Origin: RFSX01 sp965248155
GTDB lineage: Bacteria; Bacteroidota; Bacteroidia; Chitinophagales; Saprospiraceae
Direction of reading: 5' to 3'
DNA: 64,000 nucleotides
Assembly (NCBI GenBank): GCA_965248155.1
Contig: CBDFIO010000001.1
Span: forward strand, 124,001-188,000
In this document: one piece after another, positions 38,605 to 48,171 of the stretch
Position numbering within the stretch: the stretch's first letter is position 1
How the letters are laid out: the number at the start of each line of letters is the position of its first letter
The notes under the pieces: generated by a model
Database searches by the model: none
Seen by the model: only the letters and a program-made list of their open reading frames with translations
What the model was told of the DNA's origin: nothing
Made by a program: the position numbers and the translations under genes

Positions 38605-40296
38605 ATGGAATTCGGCATTTTCGATTTATTACAAGTTTTAGGCGCCCTAGCCTTCTTCGTATATGGAATGAAGGTCATGAGTGATGGTATTCAAAGAGCT
38701 GCAGGTTCGCAACTCCGAAATATTCTTAGAACGATGACAAAAAATCGATACCTAGGAGTCTTTACAGGATTTTTAACCACTGCTGTTGTTCAATCTTCAT
38801 CAGCAACTACTGTTATGACAGTTAGTTTTGTAAATGCAGGTTTACTTACACTTGTTGAGTCAGCTGGTGTTATGATGGGCGCTAATATTGGAACTACGAT
38901 TACAGGATGGCTGGTTTCAATACTAGGGTTCAAAGTGAAGCTAAATGTATTATCCATCCCATTATTTGCATTTGGAGTTCCAATGTTATTTTCCAACAAA
39001 GGAAAATTCAAGTATTGGGGAGAATTTCTAGTAGGATTTGCAATTCTATTCCTGGGACTTAGTTACCTCAAGGGCGCCGTTCCTGACATTAAAGGAAATA
39101 CAGAAATTTTAGCTTTTTTTCAAAACTTCACAGAATGGGGAATTTTCTCCAGAATATTCTTTGTGTTTGTTGGTGCATTTGTAACAATTATAATTCAATC
39201 TTCGAGTGCAGCGATGGCTGTTACTCTAACTATGTGTGCACAGAGCTGGCTTCCTTTTGACGTTGCCGCTGCCATGATTCTAGGAGAAAATATAGGTACA
39301 ACAATAACGGCAGAATTAGCTTCAATGATTGGAAATGTAAGCGCGAAAAGATCTGCAAGAATACACTCAATGTTTAATATAATTGGTGTGACCTGGATGG
39401 TTATATTTATGCCTGTCCTGTTACCTATACTTGCTAATACCGTACAATTCTTGTTTGGCATCGAAAATCCATATACGAGCGCCAATGATATGCCAATCGG
39501 TTTATCCGCCTTTCATACTGCTTTCAATTTGACCAATGTTATAGTTCTCATATGGTTCGTTCCATGGCTGGTGAAGGCCGCTACCTGGAGTGTCAAATCA
39601 ACCGGGGAAGAAGATGAAGTCCACAGACTCAAATTTATTACTTCTGGTACAAGAACACCAGAATTAGCCACAGTTGAGCTACAAAAGGAAACAGCTCATT
39701 TCGGTGAAGTCACAAGCCGAATGAATGAGTTCGCACAAGCACTGTTGAATGAAGTCAAATCGAAAAAGCAAGATAAGTATCTAAAAAAACTACTGAAATA
39801 TGAAGATATCACGGATAATATGGAAAAAGAAATCACAGAATATATTACCAAATTATCTAAAGATGAAATCACACCGAAAACCAGTATAAGATTGCGTAGT
39901 ATTCTAAATGTATGTAATGACCTTGAAAGAATTGGTGATATCTACTATCAGGTATCAAAAACGATAGAAAGGAAAAATGATGAAAACGTATATTTTACTC
40001 CTGAACAGCGAGAAAACCTCAATGAATTCATGGACCTTATTGCTAAAGCTTTTAATATCATGAATGCAAACCTTTCTTCACCGAGTTATGACAGTGTATC
40101 CAAAACAAAAGCTGATGATATGGAAATTGATATCAACAGATTTAGGGATAAATTAAGAAAGGAGAATTTATCAAAATTAGGATCAACGGACTACAATATT
40201 AATTCAGCAATGGCATATAATAATATTTTCTCTTCATTGGAGAAAATAGGCGATCATATTATAAATGTTACAGAAGCTGTTGTCGGTGAAATATAA
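38605..40296 (+). CDS. Na+/phosphate cotransporter, NptA/PNaS family with PhoU-like tail
   Basis: 563 residues. The two inverted PNaS repeats carry the typical QSSSATTVMTVSFVNAGLLT and GANIGTTITGWLVS in the first and IIQSSSAAMAVTLTM and GENIGTTITAELAS in the second, with eight or more transmembrane segments up to about residue 325. From about residue 340 a charged helical PhoU-like domain follows (ICNDLERIGDIYYQVSK-like LNVCNDLERIGDIYYQVS and FSSLEKIGDHIINVTEAV). It imports phosphate with sodium across the inner membrane. A strong terminator follows. Confidence 0.93.
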   Translation: MEFGIFDLLQVLGALAFFVYGMKVMSDGIQRAAGSQLRNILRTMTKNRYLGVFTGFLTTAVVQSSSATTVMTVSFVNAGLLTLVESAGVMMGANIGTTITGWLVSILGFKVKLNVLSIPLFAFGVPMLFSNKGKFKYWGEFLVGFAILFLGLSYLKGAVPDIKGNTEILAFFQNFTEWGIFSRIFFVFVGAFVTIIIQSSSAAMAVTLTMCAQSWLPFDVAAAMILGENIGTTITAELASMIGNVSAKRSARIHSMFNIIGVTWMVIFMPVLLPILANTVQFLFGIENPYTSANDMPIGLSAFHTAFNLTNVIVLIWFVPWLVKAATWSVKSTGEEDEVHRLKFITSGTRTPELATVELQKETAHFGEVTSRMNEFAQALLNEVKSKKQDKYLKKLLKYEDITDNMEKEITEYITKLSKDEITPKTSIRLRSILNVCNDLERIGDIYYQVSKTIERKNDENVYFTPEQRENLNEFMDLIAKAFNIMNANLSSPSYDSVSKTKADDMEIDINRFRDKLRKENLSKLGSTDYNINSAMAYNNIFSSLEKIGDHIINVTEAVVGEI

Positions 40297-40324
40297 TTTC
40301 AATACACCAGCCAAATTATAATTC

Positions 40325-40357
40325 AAGGATGACCTACCTATTAGGTCATCCTTTTTT
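40325..40357 (+). terminator. Rho-independent terminator after the phosphate uptake genes
   Basis: A perfect 12-bp stem, AAGGATGACCTA with TAGGTCATCCTT, and a 5-base loop (CCTAT), followed by T residues. It lies 28 bp after the stop of the symporter gene and ends the porin-symporter transcript before the chromate transporter gene. Confidence 0.9.
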
Positions 40358-40380
40358 ATTTTTAAATATTAATTGAATTC

Positions 40381-41481
40381 GTGAAAGAAGTATTTAAATA
40401 TTTTTTCAAGTTAGGATTTGTAGCTTTTGGAGGACCTGCAGCACACATTGCAATGATGGAGGAAGATCTTGTAAAAAGGAAAAAATGGTTGTCTACTGAA
40501 GAGTTTTTGGATTATATGGGTGCTACCAATCTAATTCCGGGGCCAAACTCCACCGAGATGACCATGCATTGTGGTTATCATCGTGCAGGAATAAAAGGTC
40601 TATTTGTAGCAGGTATGAGTTTTATTGTTCCAGCTGTAACATTAACCCTTATTATAGCCATCTTTTTTGAACAAGTGAATCAGATCACGTGGGTAATTCC
40701 AATCATCGCCGGAATTAAAGCGGCCGTAATCTCATTCATTGTTGCTGCTATAATTAAACTGGGAAAAAAAGCTGTTAAAACTTGGTTCCTATTCATACTG
40801 GGTTTACTTGTGATCCTTATTAGCTTCTTAGGTGTCAATGAGATTCTATGTATTCTTGGAGCAGGATTACTGGCAGTGCTTATTAGAACAATTCATGAAA
40901 AACCATCACTTAAAAGTCTTGCATTCCTTCCTTTATTTGCCTTATTGAAAATCCCTTATACACACTTAAAACTGTTTTTTATTTTCCTGAAAATTGGCGC
41001 TGTTTTATTTGGATCAGGATATGTGCTATTTGCTTATTTAGATGGGGAATTAATCGAACAAGCCGGATGGCTTACACATCCTGATTTGGTTGAAGCAATT
41101 GCAATTGGTCAGATTACCCCCGGTCCTGTTCTTTCGACTGCAACTTTTATCGGATATAAGATCGGTGGAATACAAGGTGCTCTTTTGGCTACAGTTGGAA
41201 TTTTTCTGCCTTCTTTTTTCTACGTAGGGATTCTCAATAAAGCAGTAAAAAAAATGAGAGAATCCAAAATTTTAAGATTTTTTCTTGAAGCTGTTAATGT
41301 GGCTGCAGTAGCGGTCATGGTGGTGGTGACTATTAAAATGGCAGAATCCATAATTATTGATTGGAAGACAACGCTGATATGTGGGTTAAGTTTCTTCTTT
41401 TACTTTTATTATAAAAACCTGAATACCCTCTGGATCATCGTAGGTGGAGCTGTAGTAGCTTGGGCATTGTCTTATATATAA
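40381..41481 (+). CDS. chrA: Chromate transporter, two-domain ChrA
   Basis: 366 residues with two CHR domains, each beginning with an FGG/FGSG-type motif: FKLGFVAFGGPAAHIAMM with LIPGPNSTEMTMHCGYHRAG in the first, and FLKIGAVLFGSGYVLFAYLD with IGQITPGPVLSTATFIGYKI in the second. About ten hydrophobic segments are visible. The start is GTG at 40381; no in-frame ATG lies near it. It exports chromate or a related oxyanion. It follows a terminator, so it has its own promoter. Confidence 0.93.
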   Translation: MKEVFKYFFKLGFVAFGGPAAHIAMMEEDLVKRKKWLSTEEFLDYMGATNLIPGPNSTEMTMHCGYHRAGIKGLFVAGMSFIVPAVTLTLIIAIFFEQVNQITWVIPIIAGIKAAVISFIVAAIIKLGKKAVKTWFLFILGLLVILISFLGVNEILCILGAGLLAVLIRTIHEKPSLKSLAFLPLFALLKIPYTHLKLFFIFLKIGAVLFGSGYVLFAYLDGELIEQAGWLTHPDLVEAIAIGQITPGPVLSTATFIGYKIGGIQGALLATVGIFLPSFFYVGILNKAVKKMRESKILRFFLEAVNVAAVAVMVVVTIKMAESIIIDWKTTLICGLSFFFYFYYKNLNTLWIIVGGAVVAWALSYI

Positions 41482-41492
41482 TTCTGGATTTG

Positions 41493-41762
41493 CTATTTCT
41501 GAAGCCAATCATAATTTCCACTATATATTATTGTGAAAATCAAAGCAATAACAAGCGGGGTTAATGAAGAAAGTAACATCCATTTATAATATGACGAAGG
41601 AACTTTAGATTTTTCAATTTTATCAGCTACTATTGAAAACAATAGTAATGCTCCGATCACCAAACCAAGAATCAAGCAAATCAATAGACCTGTATACTCA
41701 TCAAGCAACCAAATGCCTGAGTAAATAATAACTTGGATTATTAAACCTTCATGATACTTCAT
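41493..41762 (-). CDS. Small membrane protein, unknown
   Basis: 89 residues with three hydrophobic segments, at about residues 5-20, 25-45 and 62-82. No family is recognised. It is convergent with chrA, 11 bp apart. The next 210 bp (41763-41972) hold no gene. Confidence 0.5.
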   Translation of the reverse strand: MKYHEGLIIQVIIYSGIWLLDEYTGLLICLILGLVIGALLLFSIVADKIEKSKVPSSYYKWMLLSSLTPLVIALIFTIIYSGNYDWLQK

Positions 41763-41972
41763 TAATAAAATTCAGTGCTTAGAATAAAGTCGGTTAAATA
41801 TAATATTATAATGAAAAATGTTGAAGCAAAACTATTATATAGACAGATCTTACTTTTTCCTTTTATTTTAAATATAAAAGAAAAGCTATCTGTAATGTAT
41901 TTCATACTTTTATTACTCTTAAAGCAAAGGCGAAGCAAAACCTAGCGCTAATAATTAAAGGAGTTAATAGAA

Positions 41973-43288
41973 ATGAAGGGTACATTCAGAAATTTAAATC
42001 AAGAGGCAATTAAGGTACTCAAGCCGCTTGTTGATAAAAAAACATTCAAACCAATTATTGCTGGTCAAGACTATATTACAGTCGCTGGTCAGATGATAGA
42101 TCAGATGGATATTCTATCTGTCCTGGAAGCTTCACTCGACGGATGGTTTACAGCTGGAAGATTCAGTCAAAAGTTGAATCTGAATTTGCAAAATGGTTCG
42201 GAACATCTTACAGTTCCTTGCTGGTCAATTCAGGCTCTTCTGCAAATTTATTAGCTTTTTACACCCTAACTTCTCCCAAACTTAAAGACCGGCAAATAAA
42301 GCCTGGAGATGAAGTTATAACAGTGGCTTCAGGATTTCCAACGACAATTAACCCAATTATACAATATGGCTGTGTACCGGTATTTGTAGATGTCGATATT
42401 CCCAGCTACAATATAAAAGCAGAATTACTTGAAGAAGCTGTTACTGATCGGACCAAGGCAATCATGATGGCACATACCATGGGTAATCCTTTTAATCTGA
42501 CCGAAGTATTACGCGTAGCCAAAAAATACAACTTATGGGTAATTGAGGATAATTGCGATTCTATCGGTACAACATATAATGGATTGAAAACTGGAACTTT
42601 TGGAGATATGGCAACCACATCATTTTATCCGGCTCATCATATTACTATGGGAGAAGGAGGTGCTGTATTAATCAAGAAAGGTCCATTACATATGATCGCA
42701 AAAAGCTTTAGAGATTGGGGTAGAGACTGTTACTGTGATCCTGGAAAAGACAATACTTGCACAAAGCGTTTTGATTGGCAATTGGGTAATTTACCATATG
42801 GATATGACCATAAATACACTTATTCGCATATTGGATTCAATCTTAAAGTGACCGACTTACAAGCCGTTATTGGAGCAAGTCAACTTCAAAAAGTAGATTT
42901 ATTTGTTGAAAAACGCCGACGAAATTTTGAAGCCTTTAAGGAAAGAATGAAAGATCTAGAAGAATATTTTATTTTACCTGAAGCTTTAGATAACAGCGAT
43001 CCAAGTTGGTTTGGTTTTGTACTTACAATCAGAGAAGATGCTCATATAAACAGGCGTGATTTATTAACCTATCTTGAAGAAAATAGAATTGCTTCACGAC
43101 TGTTGTTTGCAGGAAATATAATACGACAACCTGCTTATACAAGTATTGATAAAAGAATCGTAGGTGACCTAACCAATTCCGATTATATAATGAATAATAC
43201 CTTTTGGTTGGGATTGTGGCCAGGTTTGGATGAATCACATTTTGATTACATCCATGATAAAATAAGCAGTTTTATCAAAACAATGTAG
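41973..43288 (+). pseudogene. rfbH: CDP-4-keto-6-deoxyhexose 3-dehydrase (E1/RfbH type), frameshifted
   Basis: The first frame reads KPIIAGQDYITVAGQMID and DGWFTAGRFSQK. The rest, KVESEFAKWFGTSYSSLLVN onward, is in another frame. Loss of one A from an AAAAA run near 42170 explains the break. Restored length is about 438 residues. The usual PLP lysine of aminotransferases is a His (SFYPAHHITMGEGGAV), as in E1 dehydrases. The cysteines of DNCDS, then DCYC, then DNTC have the spacing C-x57-C-x-C-x7-C known for the [2Fe-2S] cluster of E1. It would make the 3,6-dideoxyhexose precursor for surface glycans. No partner genes lie next to it. Confidence 0.88.
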
Positions 43289-43304
43289 TTAGCTCTAAAA
43301 GAAA

Positions 43305-44579
43305 TTAAGTCTTCCTCTTTTTCTTCTTTGCAGCCGGAAATAGGACATTATTTAGGATAAGTCTGTAACCAGGAGAATTTGGATGAAGATTCAAATCTGT
43401 TTCAGGATCACCAACAAAATGTCTATAATCTTCGGGATCATGACCGCCGTAAAAAGTCCATGTGCCATAACCATACGATCCATGTATATATCGGGCTTCC
43501 TCTATAGCATTGTTTTCTCCCATAACCAATACGTCTGATTTAATCTGATTTTTATGGTAAGCTGTAGTCTGACCCATAAAACCTTTCACTGTTCTTGTGT
43601 GGTTTTGGGTTAACATTGCCGGAATCGGATCCCATTTGGCAGAAAAGTCAAATAAAGTAAAATAATCAGTTGTTGGAGTAACCTTGCGTCGTCTGTGATC
43701 TATTGAAGAAAATTCATACTCCAGTGGATTCTTAATAAGATCAAAGTCTTTGAATGCAAAGCAATTATGATAATCTAATTTATCCTGAGCTGTAGGATCG
43801 GCACAATCTCCATCGTAAATATCAGCACAGATATCTAGTCCTTCCGCAGCTAAAGCAATATCATATGTATCGGTCGCAGAGCACATAGCAAACATAAATC
43901 CTCCACCTTCAACATATTCTCTGATTTTCTTAACGACTGCTAACTTCAGATTTGACACTTTTCCAAATCCCAGGCTTCGCGCCAACTGTTCCATTTTGCG
44001 CTGGTTTTCTTTGTACCATGGTTTATTGGACTGGGAATAATAAAACTTACCATATTGTCCGGTAAAATCTTCATGATGCAAATGCAACCAGTCATATTGA
44101 GCCAATTTATCTTCAAGTACATCTCGATCATAAATAGTTTCATATGGAATTTCTGCATATGTCAGAACCAGGGTAACTGCATCATCCCAAGGTTGAATCT
44201 GTTCTCCTTTAGCATTAAAATCAGGTGTATAGACTGCAATTTTGGGAGGAGTCTCCAGTTTTATTACTTCCTGATTCATTTCAGGATGAGAAATATCTTG
44301 TCTTATTTTATGGAATTGAGCATTGGGAATAACTTCATAATTAACCCCTCTTGTTTTGCATTCTTTTTCAAAAATGGAATTATGCCTGAAAGCAAAGGCT
44401 CCACCCCGGTAATTTAATAGCCAGTACGCCTCAACTCCGCTGTCAATAACCCAATAAGTAATTCCATATGCTTTAAGGTGATTTTTCTGTACATCGTGTT
44501 CCATGGGAATAAGGATGTAAGAAGCATTTAAATAAAATGCGAAAAGCATACAACTCAAAACCGTTAATAATCGTTTCAT
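43305..44579 (-). CDS. Exported protein of unknown function (often labelled asparagine synthetase B-like)
   Basis: 424 residues with a signal peptide (to about residue 18, LNAS). The sequence starts YILIPMEHDVQKNHLKAYGI and has a middle part with YDWLHLHHEDFTGQYGKFYY, EGGGFMFAMCSATDTYDI and NHTRTVKGFMGQ, and a basic end (AAKKKKRKT). Similar Bacteroidota proteins are, as I recall, often called asparagine synthetase B. However, the protein is exported and I see neither an N-terminal Cys amidotransferase site nor an SGGxDS motif, so that name is doubtful. The GGGFMFAMCSA pattern resembles ThuA or glutamine-amidotransferase-like folds. Confidence 0.7.
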   Translation of the reverse strand: MKRLLTVLSCMLFAFYLNASYILIPMEHDVQKNHLKAYGITYWVIDSGVEAYWLLNYRGGAFAFRHNSIFEKECKTRGVNYEVIPNAQFHKIRQDISHPEMNQEVIKLETPPKIAVYTPDFNAKGEQIQPWDDAVTLVLTYAEIPYETIYDRDVLEDKLAQYDWLHLHHEDFTGQYGKFYYSQSNKPWYKENQRKMEQLARSLGFGKVSNLKLAVVKKIREYVEGGGFMFAMCSATDTYDIALAAEGLDICADIYDGDCADPTAQDKLDYHNCFAFKDFDLIKNPLEYEFSSIDHRRRKVTPTTDYFTLFDFSAKWDPIPAMLTQNHTRTVKGFMGQTTAYHKNQIKSDVLVMGENNAIEEARYIHGSYGYGTWTFYGGHDPEDYRHFVGDPETDLNLHPNSPGYRLILNNVLFPAAKKKKRKT

Positions 44580-44622
44580 ACTCTGACTTTAGATATTAAT
44601 AGACTACAAATTAAAACAACGA

Positions 44623-44650
44623 AATTGACATAACTTGTGTTTTGTCAATT
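44623..44650. promoter_or_regulatory. Inverted repeat in a divergent intergenic region
   Basis: AATTGACA and TGTCAATT form an 8-bp inverted repeat with a 12-bp spacer between the divergent genes at 44579 (minus) and 44698 (plus). This position suits an operator or shared promoter element, but no regulator gene is nearby and the repeat could be chance in AT-rich DNA. Confidence 0.3.
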
Positions 44651-44697
44651 AAAGCATTAAATAATTTTTAATATTTGCAAGCGAATAGATTGATGCC

Positions 44698-46797
44698 TTG
44701 GATAATATAAAAATCTCATATCCTACTTATTTTTTAATAATAATCATCATTGCTGCTCTAGCATATGCTTTGTCTCTTTATTTCAGGGAGAAAAGAATGA
44801 AAGAAAATCATCGATGGCTTCCCAGTATTCTGGGCATATTAAGATTTATTAGCATTCTAGGTATCCTCTTCCTACTACTAACTCCTTTATTCAAGAACTT
44901 CTTAACTGAAACTCAAAAACCGATAATAGTAATTGCTTCAGATAGAAGTGCTTCGGTTGAAAGCTCAACTGATAAAAATCTACTTGACTCACTTCACAAT
45001 AGTACACAATCAATAATAACAAATCTGTCTGATCAATTTGATTTTGTCAGTATTGACTTTGCTGAAAATTTAGTCTTTAGCTCCAATGATAGTATCAGAC
45101 AAGAATCAAGCAATATTTCCGCTCCTCTCGAATATATTTCTGAATCGTATGAAAATCAGAATTTAGGTGCTGTTATTCTGCTTACTGATGGTATTTATAA
45201 TGAAGGGAAAAGTCCTCTCTACGCAGATCTTAAGATGACAGCTCCATTGTATTCAGTCCCTTTGGGTGACACAACAATCAGAAAGGATCTGCTTATTAAA
45301 AATGCTATTCATAACCGCATCGTATATCTGAATGATAAATTTTTGATCGAAGTAGATGTTCAGGCTTATAATTCGAACGGGGCCAAGAGTAATTTAAATC
45401 TATACAAGGTTGAAGATAGACAATCTGTCAAATTACAAAGTGAAGGTATCAATATAGAAGGAAATAATTTTTTCAATTCATACCAATTTGAATTAGAAGC
45501 CAATACAGTTGGAAATAATAAATATTTCGTCAGCCTGAGCAGGATCAACAACGAAATCAGCTATCAAAATAATACGAGGAACATATACCTGGAAGTTCTC
45601 GATGCACGACAAAAGATTTTGTTGATTGCTGATGCACCGCATCCAGATATTAAAGCATTAAAATATATAATTGAAAAAAATAGGAACTACGAATTAAAAA
45701 TTCTAAAAGTCGACGAACCGATTTCTAATTTCAATAGCTACGATCTAGTAATTCTTCATAATTTGCCAAGTAAGAAAAATCCGATATCAAATACCATAGC
45801 GCGAATTAACAAGAGAAAAAAACCAGTTTTCTATATTGCCGGTGCCACTATAGATATTCCAAATTTCAGTCAAGTACAAGACGTTATTGATGTAGAAGGA
45901 TCCAGTGCTAATCTCAATAATGTAACACCCGTAATAAAACAGGATTTTACCCTTTTTACGACAAGCGATCTATTGAATAATGAGATAGGAAATTTTGTTC
46001 CTTTAAAAACAGCATTTGGGGATTATAAAATCAGTTCTACAGCACAAACAATGTTGTATCAAAAAATTGGGAACATTGAAACCACTTATCCTCTCCTGGC
46101 TTTTAGCGATATAAACAATCATAAACAGTCGGTGTTGTGTGGAGAAGGAATTTGGAGATGGCGCTTGATTGAATATGCAGAAAATGATCAGCAAGATATC
46201 AGCGATGAATTGATTATGAAAAGTCTTCAATATATATCACAAAAAGAAGACAAACGTAAATTCAGAGCATTTAGCAATAAGAATGTTTACAAAGAAAACG
46301 ACAATATCGTCTTGGATGCTCAATTATATAATGCCAGCTACGAAGCAATTAACAATCCTGAAGCACACCTGACGATTACTGATGAAAATTCGAAAAAATA
46401 TGAATATACTTTCTCAAAGTCTAATGACTTTTATCTTTTGAATGCTGGTCGTTTTACGGAAGGGAATTACAGTTTCTTAGCATCTACAAGCTACAATGGC
46501 GAAACATTAACTGCAAGTGGAAAATTCAATATTCAGTCCATAATAAAGGAACAATATGACCTGACTGCTAAACATGACTTGCTTTACAACTTAAGTCAAA
46601 AATTTGGTGGAGAATTGGTCTATCCTGATAAAATAAATGATTTGGAATCCATTTTAAGCGAGAATGATAATATCAAGCCTATCTTGTATCAAAAGGCACA
46701 AACAGAATCTTTGCTCAACCTCAAATGGTTACTCGGATTATTCATTCTTCTTTTAGGAGTAGAATGGTTTTTAAGAAGATATTTTGGAAGTTATTGA
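44698..46797 (+). CDS. VWA-like inner-membrane protein
   Basis: 699 residues from a TTG start. No in-frame ATG lies between it and the upstream stop at 44686. Two N-terminal transmembrane segments (residues 7-28 and 40-64) are followed by a von Willebrand A-like fold with KPIIVIASDRSASVESS, in which the D-x-S-x-S metal site is visible, and GAVILLTDGIYNEG. A middle part, ILLIADAPHPDIKALKYII, looks like a second Rossmann-type domain. One transmembrane helix ends the protein (LKWLLGLFILLLGVEWFL). The layout resembles the BatA-like and GATase-like membrane proteins of Bacteroidota. The role is unknown. Confidence 0.72.
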   Translation: MDNIKISYPTYFLIIIIIAALAYALSLYFREKRMKENHRWLPSILGILRFISILGILFLLLTPLFKNFLTETQKPIIVIASDRSASVESSTDKNLLDSLHNSTQSIITNLSDQFDFVSIDFAENLVFSSNDSIRQESSNISAPLEYISESYENQNLGAVILLTDGIYNEGKSPLYADLKMTAPLYSVPLGDTTIRKDLLIKNAIHNRIVYLNDKFLIEVDVQAYNSNGAKSNLNLYKVEDRQSVKLQSEGINIEGNNFFNSYQFELEANTVGNNKYFVSLSRINNEISYQNNTRNIYLEVLDARQKILLIADAPHPDIKALKYIIEKNRNYELKILKVDEPISNFNSYDLVILHNLPSKKNPISNTIARINKRKKPVFYIAGATIDIPNFSQVQDVIDVEGSSANLNNVTPVIKQDFTLFTTSDLLNNEIGNFVPLKTAFGDYKISSTAQTMLYQKIGNIETTYPLLAFSDINNHKQSVLCGEGIWRWRLIEYAENDQQDISDELIMKSLQYISQKEDKRKFRAFSNKNVYKENDNIVLDAQLYNASYEAINNPEAHLTITDENSKKYEYTFSKSNDFYLLNAGRFTEGNYSFLASTSYNGETLTASGKFNIQSIIKEQYDLTAKHDLLYNLSQKFGGELVYPDKINDLESILSENDNIKPILYQKAQTESLLNLKWLLGLFILLLGVEWFLRRYFGSY

Positions 46798-48011
46798 TTA
46801 CAACTTATTGATCTTCCTCACAGCATTTCCACTATCTGTTTCTATTTTTAAATAATATGACCCTTCATGTAAGAATCTTAGGTCTGATCTGTAAGTAGGA
46901 GAATTAATAAATTCTTCCTTCAATAGCCTTCCTTGAACATCAAATACGCTGATATGATTAATATTATTATCTGCATTCAATTCAATTGTCAAATAATCTT
47001 CCACAGGATTAGGGTATAAATTCAATTCCTCTAATGTCAATAGATCTTCTACAGTTGTGGTCCCGCCATTTTCTGTTTTTAAAATTGTTCCTTGATCCCC
47101 TACTGCATACCCTACTAGAGCAGATGTAAATGCGACTCCTTTAAGTCCACTGAAATTAGTAGGTCCGGATATTTTCCAATTTAACCCACCGTCTTTCGTT
47201 CTTAAAATTTTGCTTTGTGTAGGGTCTCCACCGACAATAAAACCGGTAAGAGGATCTGTAAAAAAGACATCATAATTATCGACATTACTGACTGGTGATA
47301 TTGAAGTCCATGATTGACCACCGTCTTCTGAGCTAAGGACTTCACCCTTCCATCCTACTGCGAATGCCTTCTGATTTGTAAGAAGAAAAACCGATTGCAG
47401 AAAATTGGTCGTAGAGGTAGGAACTTCTGTCCAACTGAGACCTCCATTATCAGTTCTAAACACAATAGCACTGGAAGTAGAACCCCCTACAGCAATACCA
47501 GTATTCTCATCAAAAAAATGTATTGATTCCAAACTTAAGAGTGTTGCTGCTGTTTGCTTTTCCCAAGTCTCTCCGGCATCATTAGATTTTAGAATTGTTC
47601 CATTAGATCCGGAAATATAACCCAGATTATTGTTAAGGAAATATATCGATTTTAAAAATTCTTCACCTTCAATAAATATTTGGTCCCAGTTAATTCCATT
47701 ATCAATCGTTTTCAAAATAATCGAAACGTTATCGACCAAATCTCTTCCAACAGCTATGGCTTCCTTGTTTTTTATAGCAAATACATCTGACAATTCTATA
47801 TCCGGACTGCCATTGAAACTAATATCCCATGAGCCTCCTCCATCAACAGTTCCGATATAATATTCTCTCCAACTGCAAATCCAAAATCGATTCCCAGAAA
47901 ACTAACAGCTTCAAAATTAATATCAGATTGAACGCTATTATCTTCCCATTGTGCAGATAAGAAAGATGGAAGTGTAAATAATAAAATGCAGCTGATTTTT
48001 AGAATTTTCAT
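46798..48011 (-). pseudogene. Secreted YCF48/BNR-repeat protein with T9SS sorting tail, frameshifted
   Basis: The first 55 or so residues (from 48011) are a signal peptide and the first repeat, FEAVSFLGIDFGFAVGENII. The frame then shifts near 47857, and the other frame continues GTVDGGGSWDISFNGSPDIE without loss. Five more YCF48-like beta-propeller repeats follow (SNGTILKSNDAGETWEKQ, GEVLSSEDGGQSWTSIS, STKDGG-like ILRTKDGGLNWKISG). The C-terminus is a type A sorting domain (LNLYPNPVEDYLTIEL). One lost base explains the break. The given start of the second frame is a TTG inside the gene. It would be exported through the outer membrane by T9SS. Confidence 0.85.
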
Positions 48012-48120
48012 AATATGCTAATTTATTAGAATGATTATTTCAAAGTTTAAAAATATTGCTGAACAATGTAGCATTAATCTCATTTTTTTTGTCGCAGACG
48101 AAGACAAAAGAATACATAAA

Positions 48121-48152
48121 AAAAGCTTTTGAAATTTCTTCCAAAAGCTTTT
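48121..48152 (-). terminator. Rho-independent terminator after the Omp28-like gene
   Basis: An 11-bp perfect stem, AAAAGCTTTTG and CAAAAGCTTTT, with a 10-base loop. Read on the minus strand it is followed by a run of T. It lies 20 bp beyond the stop of the gene at 48172-50196 and separates it from the YCF48-like gene. Confidence 0.85.
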
Positions 48153-48171
48153 CATAGTATATGCTATAGCA

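Noticed and set aside
44698..44703. Unusual TTG start of the VWA-like gene as a sign of a missing N-terminus
   Set aside because: There is an in-frame stop just upstream (44686) and the protein starts in a normal way before its first membrane helix, so TTG is accepted as the real start.
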